Positions 44,013 through 52,906 are shown, counted from the stretch's first letter. The stretch is 64,000 nt of DNA from Methanosarcina siciliae T4/M (GCF_000970085.1 NZ_CP009506.1:3286001-3350000); one strand, 5' to 3'. The notes: generated by a model from the sequence alone, not told the origin. Made by a program: numbers and translations.

Positions 44013-44819
44013 CTAACTGTATTTAATATTTTCAACAACTAATATAAGTATATCCGTGTATCTATTGGTTTATTGATATAACATTATATTACAGGTATAA
44101 TCACGGAATTTGTATAACTCGTGTGTGGACTCCTCCACTTTAAAAAACAATTTATAGAAATATATATATATTTATCTTTTTAAAAAAAAAGATATTACTT
44201 AATATAATTATTGACTAATATATTGATTTTTAATGAATTTTAGTTTTAGTATCGTTTAGAAATCTGAGGAGGAAGAGGTATAACAAAACGTAATTTCATT
44301 AGCGGGAATATTATTCTTTGACCCCTTCTCTGGACTCCGGATGCTTGCAACCTCTGGGTTTTCCCTCCAATATTCTTTCAATTTATTATTGCCGTAATGT
44401 GAACACACTGCAGTTCGGCTTTGTTTTTTTCCTGTTCGGCGTCCCCTTCTTTTAACCTGATAAATTTATCCGCCTCATTAAATGCTACTCCTCGCTAACC
44501 GTTACAACTGCTGTCCGTAAACTGTTGTCTGTAAGTGGATAGGCCCGGTTTTCATTCAATTTCACTCAAAATCTTTTTAGACTTCAACAGAGGGGGTTCA
44601 AATGGAGAGATTAAACGAATTTTTAAAACAGCTGTTCCGTATTCCTTAAGAACATAAAAAATATAAGAATCAGGTGCCGGTTAAATAAAAATGGATATAT
44701 GCATTGAATTTTATTAGAATGAGCACTCTGGACTGTTTGTAAACATCGAGGTCTTGTGAAAGGAGTACGAAAAGGGACGTGAAAAAATTTTAAAAATCGG
44801 TTTTGTTTTTAAAATGAGT

Positions 44820-45015
44820 TTGCGTTCCCATCTGAAAATATCTGGAAGTTCCGAACGGTACTAAGAGATTTTTTTTGTTTGGGAAGATGTTTGAGGTATT
44901 TGAGTTTTGGGTTGAGAGCTTTGTATTCGTCTCTTTATTGTGGAGTAGGTTTTGAAGTAGGTTTTGAAGTAGGTGTTTGTGGGGTGTTTGATGAGAACGC
45001 AATTTATACTATGCA
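44820..45015 (-). repeat. Duplicated ~200-bp element, copy B
   Basis: Same ends as copy A (TTGCGTTCCCATCTGAA ... TGAGAACGCAATTTATACTATGCA) and the same internal blocks in the same order, with substitutions and small indels. GAAGTAGGTTTT is present in two or three tandem versions here (44949-44975). Because identity includes 13 bases beyond the inverted repeat on the TATA side, the conserved unit is promoter plus element. Confidence 0.6.
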
Positions 45016-45387
45016 TCTCTCATATATAATATTTTTAATACTTAATGTTATTTTATTGCTTTATTCTTTAGCCCACATTCCTAATTTTAGTTAATTGGTT
45101 TAATGTTATATCATAAAACTAATATCTCTTCATATCCGATATAATTTTTCCCAAACACACAGTGTCTCTTATTATTGTTTGTCGCTAATTACTGTTATCG
45201 GTTTTTTCTCCATTGTTGTTTGTTTACTCACATTTCCGATAGTAGAAGCAAAATATTCATCGCTCCACAATGTGTTAGAGTCAGCAAGTAGAAAAATGGA
45301 ACTCAACTTGGGATGTTTCTGGATTTGACTGTACTTTTGGCATGTTCATTTCCCTTACACCAGATTTTTTAGAGGCTCTAAAGAGCC

Positions 45388-45648
45388 TCAGTCATTAGGA
45401 TACAGACAAACATAGTGTTTAGTTATCTCACCATTTTTGTTTTCCTCGTACTGGAGGGTATAGAGCCATCCTTTCCAGACGATTTCATCTTCAAAAGTGA
45501 GATTTGGTTTCCATTCCTTTGGTACTATCCCGGTTGCTACAAAGGAATCAATACTATGAAGTATTTTTGTTACTCCATCCTCTTTCATCGTCTTAGTTGG
45601 TGCACTTCTACACGCTGGATCGATCTCACTAATATCTATTTCACCCAT
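45388..45648 (-). CDS. Hypothetical protein, 86 aa
   Basis: A small acidic soluble protein (MGEIDISEIDPACRSAPTKT, then WKGWLYTLQYEENKNGEITK). No family recognised. GGAG lies 11 bases upstream of the ATG. Isolated in a gene-poor region with A/T-rich flanks, which makes a functional status uncertain, though the composition is protein-like. Confidence 0.5.
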   Translation of the reverse strand: MGEIDISEIDPACRSAPTKTMKEDGVTKILHSIDSFVATGIVPKEWKPNLTFEDEIVWKGWLYTLQYEENKNGEITKHYVCLYPND

Positions 45649-46736
45649 TGTCAGTCACACTCCTTTATCGCAGGGTTTCTATGACCCTATAAAAACTCTA
45701 CATCCCATCCATATATAAGCTTCTGAGGACCATCAAACAAGTTTAGAGCGTAATTTACTGCCGGATCCAGAGAATATTTTCGCGGCTGCAGAAAGGATAA
45801 AAAAGAAGATGAATGGGAACAAAAGTTCCCTGATTTTGATTTTACGGAGCCCATTTAAGTAGCTCCCTCGTTATTCAAGCTCCAACAATTACTTCAGGTA
45901 TACATTTCCATCATGAGAAGGTGATATCTTGGGAAGAAGGGATCTAACCTTCTGAACGCCGAACCCGAACTCTCTGGCATGCCGCGTAGTTCGATCTGCC
46001 TGCGAAGTACAGGTTTTTCCGCTTATAATGTTGTGGGAGCAAAGCCCGAAGATGAAGACTGGCACAGGTGAGGAAAGTCCCCACTGTGTCGTTATTTGTT
46101 CCTGCGAATAAGAAAATACGCCAAAAAGGTATAGTTCCAGATTTTGATGAATTTGTACTTTAATGACAACTCAAAGTCCTGAAAAAACAGAAGAACAAAC
46201 AGACAATAAATTTAAGCTCTTCTAAAGCATGGACGATAAATTTGATCATATTAACAGTTTGTATAATTGTCAGTTCTAGTAAAGTTAGGTTAATAACTGT
46301 TTTCGAACTGGTTGAGCCCCACTTTTCAGTATCTGGAGAAACTAGAGATAGAGATTAAAGATAGAGATCGCAGGGAAATTCGAAAAATTCGGAAGCTATG
46401 AGCAGGATCCGTTTTGGACCTGCATATGGCAAGAAACATTAGAAAATAAAGAAATAATCAATAATTTATATAATACTTGATATATAACACATAGTAAAGA
46501 TTGCTCTTCTTACCTGAGTGGGGGCGTATTGAAGAGTCGGGAAACTTCAGAATTAATTTTGGACAAAAATTCAGACTTAAGCCGGAAAAAATTCGTGCTT
46601 CAGTTATGACAAAGCTTTGGAATTAAGCTGGACAGGACTCCATACTTAAGCCTGACATATCTTCGATACCTGTAATTTTTATCGGGTAGCCAACAGCATC
46701 AGGTTTGAGATTCAAAGCAACTCTGGAGGCAAATAT
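45649..46736. other. 1.1-kb gene-free region with an RNase P-like segment
   Basis: On the minus strand ACTCCTTTATCG reads as the upstream region of the 45388 gene. Near 45770-45860 a broken open frame (ENIFAAAERIKK, then in another frame EDEWEQKFPDFDFTEPI) suggests a small gene remnant. An RNase P-like segment lies at 46031-46091. AATTTATATAATACTTGATATAT at 46463-46485 is a TATA-rich stretch but 250 bases before the next gene. Confidence 0.4.
46031..46091 (+). ncRNA. Possible 5' fragment of RNase P RNA
   Basis: GGGAGCAAAGCCCGAAGATG, then GACTGGCACAGGTGAGGAAA and GTCCCCACTGTGTC. The GAGGAAAGTCC core is the conserved region I of RNase P RNA, and GGCACAG/CTGTGTC can pair around it. A TATA-like CGCTTATAATG is just upstream. 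The conserved 3' regions (ACAGAA-type) are not found in the following 300 bases, so this is at best a truncated or decayed copy. Recognition rests on one short motif. Confidence 0.3.
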
Positions 46737-47306
46737 ATGGAACGGGCAGATACAGAATACCGTGTCGTGGAGTATGAGGTACTGCAGATCCCCTGGTGGC
46801 TGGTTGTTTTTGAAGGGATTATTTCCGTCATCATTGGTTTATTTCTTTTATTCTCACCTGTAGCAACAACCATAACACTGGTTCAGATACTCGGAATCTT
46901 CTGGTTTCTGGGAGGAGTTATTTCAATCATTTCACTGCTGGTAGACAGAGAGGACATGGGCTGGAAACTGCTTTCCGGTGTCATGGGTATTCTTATCGGA
47001 ATTCTGGTATTTGTGTACCCGTACAGTCCTTTCGTAATTCTGGCACTTTTCGTAGTCATACTGGGGATCCTGAGTATTGTATATGGGGCAATCAAACTTT
47101 TCTGGGCCCTCAAAGGAAGAGGAATAGGAATGGCGATCCTCGGGGTCCTGACAATCGTCATCGGGATACTCCTGCTGGTTAACCCCCTGGCAGGTGCCGT
47201 TGTCCTGCCCTGGATATATGGGATTTCCCTTGTTATAGGCGGGATTGCAGCACTGATTGGCGGGTTTAGAATGAAGTCCGGGAAAAATAATCCATATGCA
47301 GGATAA
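46737..47306 (+). CDS. HdeD family (DUF308) membrane protein
   Basis: A 189-residue protein with six hydrophobic segments in three pairs (VVFEGIISVIIGLFLLFSPV, GIFWFLGGVISIISLL, LLSGVMGILIGILVFVYPYS and so on) and the family pattern of small residues with a repeated G...GI.L...P. HdeD is an acid-resistance membrane protein in E. coli; archaeal members are of unknown function. The start has CTGGAGGC ~10 bases upstream. It begins a run of envelope genes. Confidence 0.85.
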   Translation: MERADTEYRVVEYEVLQIPWWLVVFEGIISVIIGLFLLFSPVATTITLVQILGIFWFLGGVISIISLLVDREDMGWKLLSGVMGILIGILVFVYPYSPFVILALFVVILGILSIVYGAIKLFWALKGRGIGMAILGVLTIVIGILLLVNPLAGAVVLPWIYGISLVIGGIAALIGGFRMKSGKNNPYAG

Positions 47307-47744
47307 GGATTCCAGAAACAGAAAAACTGAAGCTTGAAAAATATTCTCGCCATAGAGATACATTTAAAGGGTAAAGAAGGATGAAAAGCAAGATTCAATT
47401 AGGGATAGCAGGGATAACTGCAATCTGCGGGATTTTTTCCGGAACTTGCAATTTATTTCATCCTCATACCAGTAATTTCGGTTGCCGGGTTTACTGTTGT
47501 TTATTCATATTTTGAATACCAGAAGGAACTTAAAGAAAATGAAATGTAACAAAATAGTGAGTGGAGAAAGGGAAAAAGCTGAAAAAGAGAGCCAGGATAA
47601 ATTGAAATTCGGAATCAAAACTTAAAAAATAAGGTTTAAAGATTCCTGTATTTTTCATTACCGAGAATCAATTTAACCGGTTTCTGGCGCCTTTTTTATC
47701 AGTACGTTTATCTAACATGCTCACATTTTGTCATATTGATCGTT
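47307..47744. other. Spacer with a small frameshifted gene
   Basis: Apart from the small membrane-protein remnant at 47381, the region contains TATCAGTACGTTTATCTAACA before the FKBP genes. No other gene. Confidence 0.35.
47381..47549 (+). pseudogene. Small membrane protein with a one-base frameshift in a T-run
   Basis: MKSKIQLGIAGITAICGIF in the first frame continues in the next frame as PELAIYFILIPVISVAGFTV and YSYFEYQKELKENEM-stop. Deleting one T from the six-T run at 47435-47440 gives a continuous 55-residue protein with two membrane segments. It may be a sequencing or natural homopolymer slip, or a pseudogene. No family recognised. Confidence 0.45.
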
Positions 47745-48227
47745 ATGACTGAAGAGACAATTAAAAACTTAGACAAAACAGTCGAAAACGGAGATACTAT
47801 TTCCGTTGATTATGTTGGAAAACTGGAGGATGGTACAGTTTTCGACACCTCGGAAAAAGAAGCAGCCAATGAGGCAGGGATATACAACGAGATGAGAGAC
47901 TACAAACCTCTGACATTCACCGTGGGAGCGGGGCAGATGATTAAAGGCTTTGATGAGGGCGTGGTCGGGATGAAAGTAGGGGAAGAAAAAACTCTTGAAA
48001 TCCCGCCAGAGGAAGCATACGGAGAATACATGGAAGAGTTTGTAAGGGAACTCCCACGAAATGCTGTCAATTTTACCCCCGAAATCGGGATGCAACTTGC
48101 TACGGAAAACGGGCTTCGAGGCAAGATCACTGAAGTAGGTAAGGAAAACTTCATAGTGGACTTCAACCATGAGCTTGCTGGCAAGACTCTTATATTCAAA
48201 ATAAAAGTCGTATCATTGGAGGCATAA
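47745..48227 (+). CDS. FKBP-type peptidyl-prolyl isomerase, cytoplasmic (tandem copy 1)
   Basis: A 160-residue SlyD-like FKBP. The FKBP domain begins VENGDTISVDYVGKLEDGTV and FDTS, contains the loop FTVGAGQMIKGFDEGVVGMK, and carries the IF (insert-in-flap) chaperone domain from EEAYGEYMEEF to FNHELAGKTL, both typical of short archaeal FKBPs. It folds proteins by proline isomerisation. No signal sequence. ATG 47745 is preferred over the upstream TTG. It is followed at three bases by a lipoprotein paralog. Confidence 0.92.
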   Translation: MTEETIKNLDKTVENGDTISVDYVGKLEDGTVFDTSEKEAANEAGIYNEMRDYKPLTFTVGAGQMIKGFDEGVVGMKVGEEKTLEIPPEEAYGEYMEEFVRELPRNAVNFTPEIGMQLATENGLRGKITEVGKENFIVDFNHELAGKTLIFKIKVVSLEA

Positions 48228-48230
48228 GAA

Positions 48231-48776
48231 ATGAGGGCAGGGAGGGGGGAAACTTTAATAATATGCATTCTGCTCCTCGGAAGCATCCTTTTCGTAAGCG
48301 GATGCGCGGACAGTGGAAACGAAAATGTTGTGGAAACCGGAAATATCGTTCAAGTGGACTACACCGGAAAGCTTGAAAACGGTACTGTATTTGATACTTC
48401 TGTAGAAGAAACAGCAAAAGAGGCGGGCATATACACAGAAAATAGAAACTATGTCCCCTTAACCTTTACAGTAGGTGCGGGCCAGGTTATCGAGGGTTTT
48501 GATAATGCAGTAATCGGGATGAAAGTAGGAGAAGAAAAAACCGTTACCATCCCCCCTGAAGAAGCGTACGGGGAGTACAACGAAACTCTGGTCCTGGCAG
48601 TCCCTCTTGATGGGCTGGGGCTTTCGGAACCGCCTGAAATAGGGCAGACATTCCCAAGCCCATATGGTCAGTTTAAAGTTATTGATGTAAATGAGACACA
48701 TGCTACCCTGGATTTCAACCACCAACTAGCAGGCAAGACTCTTGTATTCGATATAAAGATTATCTCAATACAGTGA
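48231..48776 (+). CDS. FKBP-type peptidyl-prolyl isomerase, lipoprotein (tandem copy 2)
   Basis: A 181-residue paralog with an N-terminal lipoprotein signal (TLIICILLLGSILFVSGCAD; Cys ~25), so it acts outside the membrane. The FKBP core is VQVDYTGKLENGTVFDTSVE, FTVGAGQVIEGFDNAVIGMK; the IF domain and DFNHQLAGKTLVFDIK follow. The gap to copy 1 is three bases and its ribosome-binding site GGAGG lies inside the last codons of copy 1, so translation is probably coupled. Confidence 0.92.
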   Translation: MRAGRGETLIICILLLGSILFVSGCADSGNENVVETGNIVQVDYTGKLENGTVFDTSVEETAKEAGIYTENRNYVPLTFTVGAGQVIEGFDNAVIGMKVGEEKTVTIPPEEAYGEYNETLVLAVPLDGLGLSEPPEIGQTFPSPYGQFKVIDVNETHATLDFNHQLAGKTLVFDIKIISIQ

Positions 48777-48790
48777 AGTTTGAGGAAGTT

Positions 48791-48812
48791 AAACCGGCTT
48801 AAAACCCGGTTT
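48791..48812 (+). terminator. Hairpin after FKBP copy 2
   Basis: AAACCGG-CTTAAAAC-CCGGTTT forms a seven-pair stem 15 bases after the stop. It is followed by TATATATC rather than a T-run. Confidence 0.45.
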
Positions 48813-48920
48813 ATATATCATTAAAAAGAAGCAGCAAAAAAAACAGCCCACCGGCAGCCGGGAAAAGACTCAGGACTACCGGAAGAACGTTAAAGAAAAA
48901 GAATAACAGGAGAAGGAACA

Positions 48921-49409
48921 ATGGAGAACTCTCGTACCGTGGAAAAGGGAGATTATCTCCTTATCGATTACACAGGAAAACTTGATGACGGAACAGTTTT
49001 CGATACCACCTTAAAAGAGAAAGCTCTTGAAGCCGGAATCCACAGTGAGGAAAAGGAATACAGGCCTTTCTTTTTCAGGGCGGATGCCCGGCAGGTGATA
49101 AAAGGTATCGATGCCGGGGTTCTTGGGATGCGCGAAGGAGAAGAAAAAACTCTTAAAATCGCACCTGAAGAGGCTTACGGAGAATATAAGGATTATCTGG
49201 TTCAGAAAATTCCTCTTGCAAGGCTTGAACTCAAGGAGCCTCCGGAAGCGGGAAAAAAAATAATAACTCCCGGAGGGAGGGAAGTCAAAGTACTTGATTC
49301 AACGGAAACTTACGCGCTCCTTGACTTCAATCATGAGCTTGCAAGCAAAACCCTGACCCTGGAAATAAAACTTGTTTCCATTGTTACCCAACCTTCAAAC
49401 TTAACCTGA
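48921..49409 (+). CDS. FKBP-type peptidyl-prolyl isomerase, cytoplasmic (tandem copy 3)
   Basis: A 162-residue FKBP (VEKGDYLLIDYTGKLDDGTV, FRADARQVIKGIDAGVLGMR, DFNHELASKTLTLEIK) with the same IF-domain pattern. Gly-Ala-Gly of the active-site loop (VGAGQ) is changed to ADARQ, so catalysis may be weaker or it may be mainly a chaperone. AGGAGAAGG lies directly before the ATG. Its last codons, PSNLT-stop, are part of the tandem repeat that follows. Confidence 0.9.
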   Translation: MENSRTVEKGDYLLIDYTGKLDDGTVFDTTLKEKALEAGIHSEEKEYRPFFFRADARQVIKGIDAGVLGMREGEEKTLKIAPEEAYGEYKDYLVQKIPLARLELKEPPEAGKKIITPGGREVKVLDSTETYALLDFNHELASKTLTLEIKLVSIVTQPSNLT

Positions 49410-49483
49410 TCCTTTGAACTTAACCGGTCCTTTGAACTTAACCTGATCCTTTGAACTTAACCAGTCCTTTGAACTTAACCGGA
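49392..49483. repeat. Five copies of a ~17-18 bp unit starting in the FKBP 3' end
   Basis: Unit CCTTTGAACTTAACC plus GGT, TGAT or AGT is repeated through 49483. The first, slightly different copy (CCTTCAAACTTAACCTGAT) encodes the last residues and stop of FKBP copy 3, so the array grew from the gene's end. Confidence 0.85.
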
Positions 49484-49551
49484 GATAAATTAATCTTTAA
49501 TGAAATTCATTAAAAGTTAATTTCAGGAACCAAAATTTGAAGGAGTTGGGA

Positions 49552-49950
49552 ATGGAAAAGGAAGAGAAAGTCGTGGTAGTGCTGCTTGTAATGGCATTTT
49601 TCTCGCTTTCGACAGCATACCTGTTCTTCGGACAGGAAACGGCAGGGGCTGGGCAGGCTTCAGGAGGAAAAGCCCTGCAGTACACCCACGAGTCCGGAGT
49701 CGGGGAAAAAGTTTATCTTGAAGCAGAAGTCCTGAGCAAAAGAATTACTTATACAGGAGATCACCTGCTTCTGGAAGTGGACTTTGACTCCGAGGTTCTG
49801 AGCGTGTTTATTCCGAATACAGTGGGGGCTGAAGCCCTGAACGACCTGATCAATGAGGGGGACATCATCAGCATAACAGGTATCATCTCCGAGTATGAGG
49901 GAGAGAAAGAGATAAAAGTGGAAAGAAAAGAAGATGTTACCCTCAAATAA
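49552..49950 (+). CDS. Membrane-anchored OB-fold protein, 132 aa
   Basis: An N-terminal membrane segment (VVVVLLVMAFFSLSTAYLFF) precedes an OB-fold domain (VYLEAEVLSKRITYTGDHLL, then INEGDIISITGIISEYEGEK) of the tRNA_anti/nucleic-acid-binding type. The domain probably lies outside the cell or at its surface, which is odd for nucleic-acid binding; relatives are of unknown role. Start ATG 49552 has AAGGAG six bases before it and is preferred over TTG 49537. Confidence 0.75.
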   Translation: MEKEEKVVVVLLVMAFFSLSTAYLFFGQETAGAGQASGGKALQYTHESGVGEKVYLEAEVLSKRITYTGDHLLLEVDFDSEVLSVFIPNTVGAEALNDLINEGDIISITGIISEYEGEKEIKVERKEDVTLK

Positions 49951-50090
49951 AGTAGAAAAGCGAGAGGATATTAACCTGAAACAAAAGTAGAAGACAGGAA
50001 ATATTATTCAGGAATAACCGTTATCAATAAGCTTTGAAAGCGGAAGAACAGATCGTTAACCATATATCTATGAATAACATTTGGGAAAAT

Positions 50091-51269
50091 ATGAAAGCAT
50101 GTATCATGTGCGGAGGCGCAGGAACAAGGCTCAGGCCGCTGACCTTCAAGCACCCGAAACCGAGTATACCGATCCTCAATAAACCATCAGTCCGGCACCT
50201 GATAGAGCACCTTTCAAGGGAAGGGTTCAATGAAATAGTCATGACCCTCGGATATATGGGAGAACGCATAGAAGAACAGCTTGGAGACGGGCATATGTTT
50301 GGGGTACACATCAATTACGTGTATGAGAAAGAGAAGCTGGGGACAGCTGGCGGGGTAAAAAATGCTGAAGAGTACCTGAAAAACGAGCCTTTCATCGTGC
50401 TTGGGGGAGACCATGTCCTTAACCTCGACCTGAGGGAAATGTACCGCTTCCATGAAGCAAACGAAGCCCTGATAACTATAGGCCTCCTTTCCATTGACGA
50501 CCCGAGGGAATTCGGGATTGCCGATATGGATATAAACAACCGGATCCACCGCTTTCTGGAAAAACCCAAATCCGGACAGATTTTCAGCAATCTTGCAAGC
50601 ACAGGCATTTACATCTGTGACCCTGAAATCTTCAACTGGATCCCTGAAAATAAAAAGTATGATTTTGCAAAAGACCTTTTCCCTGCCCTGTTAGCAGCAG
50701 ATAAGAGAATTAACGGCATGCTTGTCCGGGGAAAATGGACTGATGTAGGGAGTTCGGCGGCTTACAGGCAGGCCCAGCGCTGGATGCTTGACGCTCTTCC
50801 CGGAACCACAATCGAAGGAAACTTCACAACAAGGAACGCAAGAATACGAGGCCCCCTGTCCATAGGAAACAATGTATCAATAGGTTCGAATTCTTCACTC
50901 GTCGGGCCCATTGTCATAGGGGAAAACACCGTCATCGGCGATAACGTCCTTATCGGGCCTTACAGTGTGATAGGAGCAAACTGCACTATTGAAAATAATT
51001 CAAAGATTCTCTCTTCTTACCTTTTTGATGGAGTATCCATAGGTAAAAACTCCAACATCTCCGGAGCCGTAGTTGCAGATGAAACCTCTGTAGGAGAAGA
51101 GTGCAACCTTGAGAACGGGACAGTAATCGGACATGAAGTCGTGATAGGGAACAATTCGACCGTACATTCGGGAGTAAAAATTTGGCCTGAAGTCGTGATT
51201 GAAAAGAATTCCAGTATAAAAGAAATTGTCGTCAACCCGGCCTATGATACTACGAATGAAGGCTCCTGA
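50091..51269 (+). CDS. Sugar-1-phosphate nucleotidyltransferase with left-handed beta-helix
   Basis: A 392-residue enzyme. The nucleotidyltransferase domain starts CIMCGGAGTRLRPLTFKHPK (signature G-G-x-G-T-R-L-x-P-L-T) with the catalytic Asp in VLGGDHVLNLD. The C-terminal ~150 residues are hexapeptide repeats (SIGSNSSLVGPIVIGENTVI) forming a beta-helix that may hold an acyl- or acetyltransferase activity. It makes UDP- or dTDP-sugars for surface glycans or protein glycosylation; substrate undetermined. ATG 50091 is chosen: the domain begins there and GGGA is upstream. It is followed by a flippase-like and a polyprenol-kinase-like gene, consistent with glycan assembly. Confidence 0.88.
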   Translation: MKACIMCGGAGTRLRPLTFKHPKPSIPILNKPSVRHLIEHLSREGFNEIVMTLGYMGERIEEQLGDGHMFGVHINYVYEKEKLGTAGGVKNAEEYLKNEPFIVLGGDHVLNLDLREMYRFHEANEALITIGLLSIDDPREFGIADMDINNRIHRFLEKPKSGQIFSNLASTGIYICDPEIFNWIPENKKYDFAKDLFPALLAADKRINGMLVRGKWTDVGSSAAYRQAQRWMLDALPGTTIEGNFTTRNARIRGPLSIGNNVSIGSNSSLVGPIVIGENTVIGDNVLIGPYSVIGANCTIENNSKILSSYLFDGVSIGKNSNISGAVVADETSVGEECNLENGTVIGHEVVIGNNSTVHSGVKIWPEVVIEKNSSIKEIVVNPAYDTTNEGS

Positions 51270-51808
51270 AAAGGGTTAAAAAAGCTTTACCCGCATGAAA
51301 TAGCGAAGAACCAGAAATCTGCATATGGAATAAATCTGCATATGGAATATTAGATCGAAACTCGTATTCCGGGTCAATCGCATAACTCCCTGTCAGAATG
51401 GATGTTCCGGATTCTTCCGGACTCAAATAAAAGAAATTCGTGACCTGGAAATACGAGTTTCCTATAAAAATTAAGTTTTCAACGCCAATCCGAATTTTCA
51501 ATGAGGTCTGAATTTTTGCTTTTTCTATTCTTATGGATTCTCCGGCTTAATGGGTTCTAAGCCTTTATTGCTCCCAACAGGGTTTTTGTCCGGACATCAT
51601 CTCAAAGCCATTTAATAAGTACATATCTGTTAAGAATAAGTAAAGATCTTATAAGGGCTGGAAGACTCTTAAAAAGATGTTCAAAAATGCAAAAACAGTT
51701 TAATCCGACCTAACAAACTTTTCTTGTGCCGTTCATTATATATTGGATAAAGAGGTTTCCTTAAATATAATAAACACACCCAGTAAATAAAAAAATTCAG
51801 AGATTTAA
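51270..51808. other. Intergenic region with a TATA box
   Basis: AATCTGCATATGGAAT is directly repeated near 51317 and 51333. A minus-strand open frame (51250-51501, 83 codons) has fair composition but overlaps the nucleotidyltransferase end and is unrecognised. TTCATTATATATTGGA at 51731-51746, ~65 bases before the next start, is the likely promoter. Confidence 0.4.
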
Positions 51809-52864
51809 ATGACCATGTATAAAAAATGGCTCCTTGGGTCGCTGGTAATTAGCGCAGTATCAATTGCTCTGGTTACATATCTGACTTTTGACTCGGAGAC
51901 CGTTGAAGCTCTGAAAAGGATCAGGCCGGAGTACATTCTGGCAGCTGCCCTTCTCCACATCTTTTCATACTTAATCTGGGGGCTGCGGACCCGGGTTCTC
52001 TGTAAAGCCCTGGGGCACAGGATAGGTGTCCTGAAGGTGACAGAGATAGTCATTTCAAGCACTTTTGTAGCAGGAATTACCCCTTCTTCTGCAGGCGGCG
52101 AGTTTTTAAGGATCCACAGCCTGAACAGGAACAAAATTCCTCTGGGCAGAGCTACTGCAATAATTGTAGGAGAACGCCTGCTTGACGCCCTATTCATCTT
52201 TTCCTGCCTGCCTTTTGCCCTTTATATCCTTGGGGACATTGTTTCGAATTATGAATTTGATGCAGCTTTTTTAGCAGCAAATTCCCTGGTCTTTGTACTT
52301 CTCTTCTGTTTTGTTTATGGGGTCTGGAAACCCGAAAAAGTAAAATACTTAATGCGTAAGCTGACAGACCGGCTTGCCCCTTACATAGGTAAAAAAACAG
52401 ATGCTGCAGTTTTACACCTTCTGGAACAGATCGACAGGGAAATAGACTATTTTCATGACAGTGTCCGGATCTTTATTTCGGAAGGAAAAAAAGGGCTGCT
52501 CTGGGGAATCCTCTATACCTTTATCTTCTGGATCGTAGACTTTTCACTGCTCATCCTGATCCTTATGGGCCTTTCGAGAACTCCTTCGATCATCACCGCC
52601 TTTGCAGCCCAGGTACTTCTGGCTGTTATAATGGTAATACCCGCAACTCCCGGTGCAAGCGGAGTTGCCGAACTTGGAGCAGCATCCATCTTCTCTATTT
52701 TTGTAGATTCTTCCATTCTGGGAATTACCGTGCTTGCCTGGAGAGCCCTGACCTACCACCTGAACCTTATAGTAGGCGGGCTCATGAGCCTTAAAGTGAT
52801 CAAGGACGCCGAAATTGTACAAAAATGGATAGGGGAGACTGCTGAACCCCAACACAGTGCCTGA
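51809..52864 (+). CDS. Lysylphosphatidylglycerol synthase TM-region (UPF0104) family membrane protein
   Basis: A 351-residue membrane protein with about eight hydrophobic segments. Family hallmarks: TFVAGITPSSAGGEFLRIHS (~87) and the C-terminal VIPATPGASGVAELGAAS (~275). Members include AglD-like proteins, which act on lipid-linked sugars, and flippase domains. The upstream sugar nucleotidyltransferase and downstream polyprenol-kinase-like gene fit a role in surface glycan or lipid assembly. The first of two closely spaced ATGs is used. Confidence 0.88.
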   Translation: MTMYKKWLLGSLVISAVSIALVTYLTFDSETVEALKRIRPEYILAAALLHIFSYLIWGLRTRVLCKALGHRIGVLKVTEIVISSTFVAGITPSSAGGEFLRIHSLNRNKIPLGRATAIIVGERLLDALFIFSCLPFALYILGDIVSNYEFDAAFLAANSLVFVLLFCFVYGVWKPEKVKYLMRKLTDRLAPYIGKKTDAAVLHLLEQIDREIDYFHDSVRIFISEGKKGLLWGILYTFIFWIVDFSLLILILMGLSRTPSIITAFAAQVLLAVIMVIPATPGASGVAELGAASIFSIFVDSSILGITVLAWRALTYHLNLIVGGLMSLKVIKDAEIVQKWIGETAEPQHSA

Positions 52865-52875
52865 ACCAGTATAAA

Positions 52876-52885
52876 TTTATATTTA
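52876..52885 (+). promoter_or_regulatory. TATA box of the polyprenol-kinase-like gene
   Basis: AAATTTATATTTAATTC lies 22-31 bases before ATG 52907. With the usual ~25-base spacing transcription would begin at or next to the ATG, so the mRNA may be leaderless or have a very short leader; no Shine-Dalgarno sequence is present. Confidence 0.45.
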
Positions 52886-52906
52886 ATTCTCGCAAAAACT
52901 TATACT

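Larger units (their letters stand above)
43564..45387. other. 1.8-kb non-coding region with a duplicated ~200-bp element
   Basis: No plausible protein gene. Two related elements at 43803-44012 and 44820-45015 are described separately. The first 180 bases include short AAAAGG/AATAATC repeats near 43660-43760; 44140-44240 is nearly all A/T. The rest shows no feature I can name. Confidence 0.5.

Noticed and set aside
51250..51501. Minus-strand ORF of 83 codons after the nucleotidyltransferase
   Set aside because: It overlaps the end of a confident gene, has no ribosome-binding site and no recognisable family. Composition is fair, so it is mentioned only in the spacer entry.
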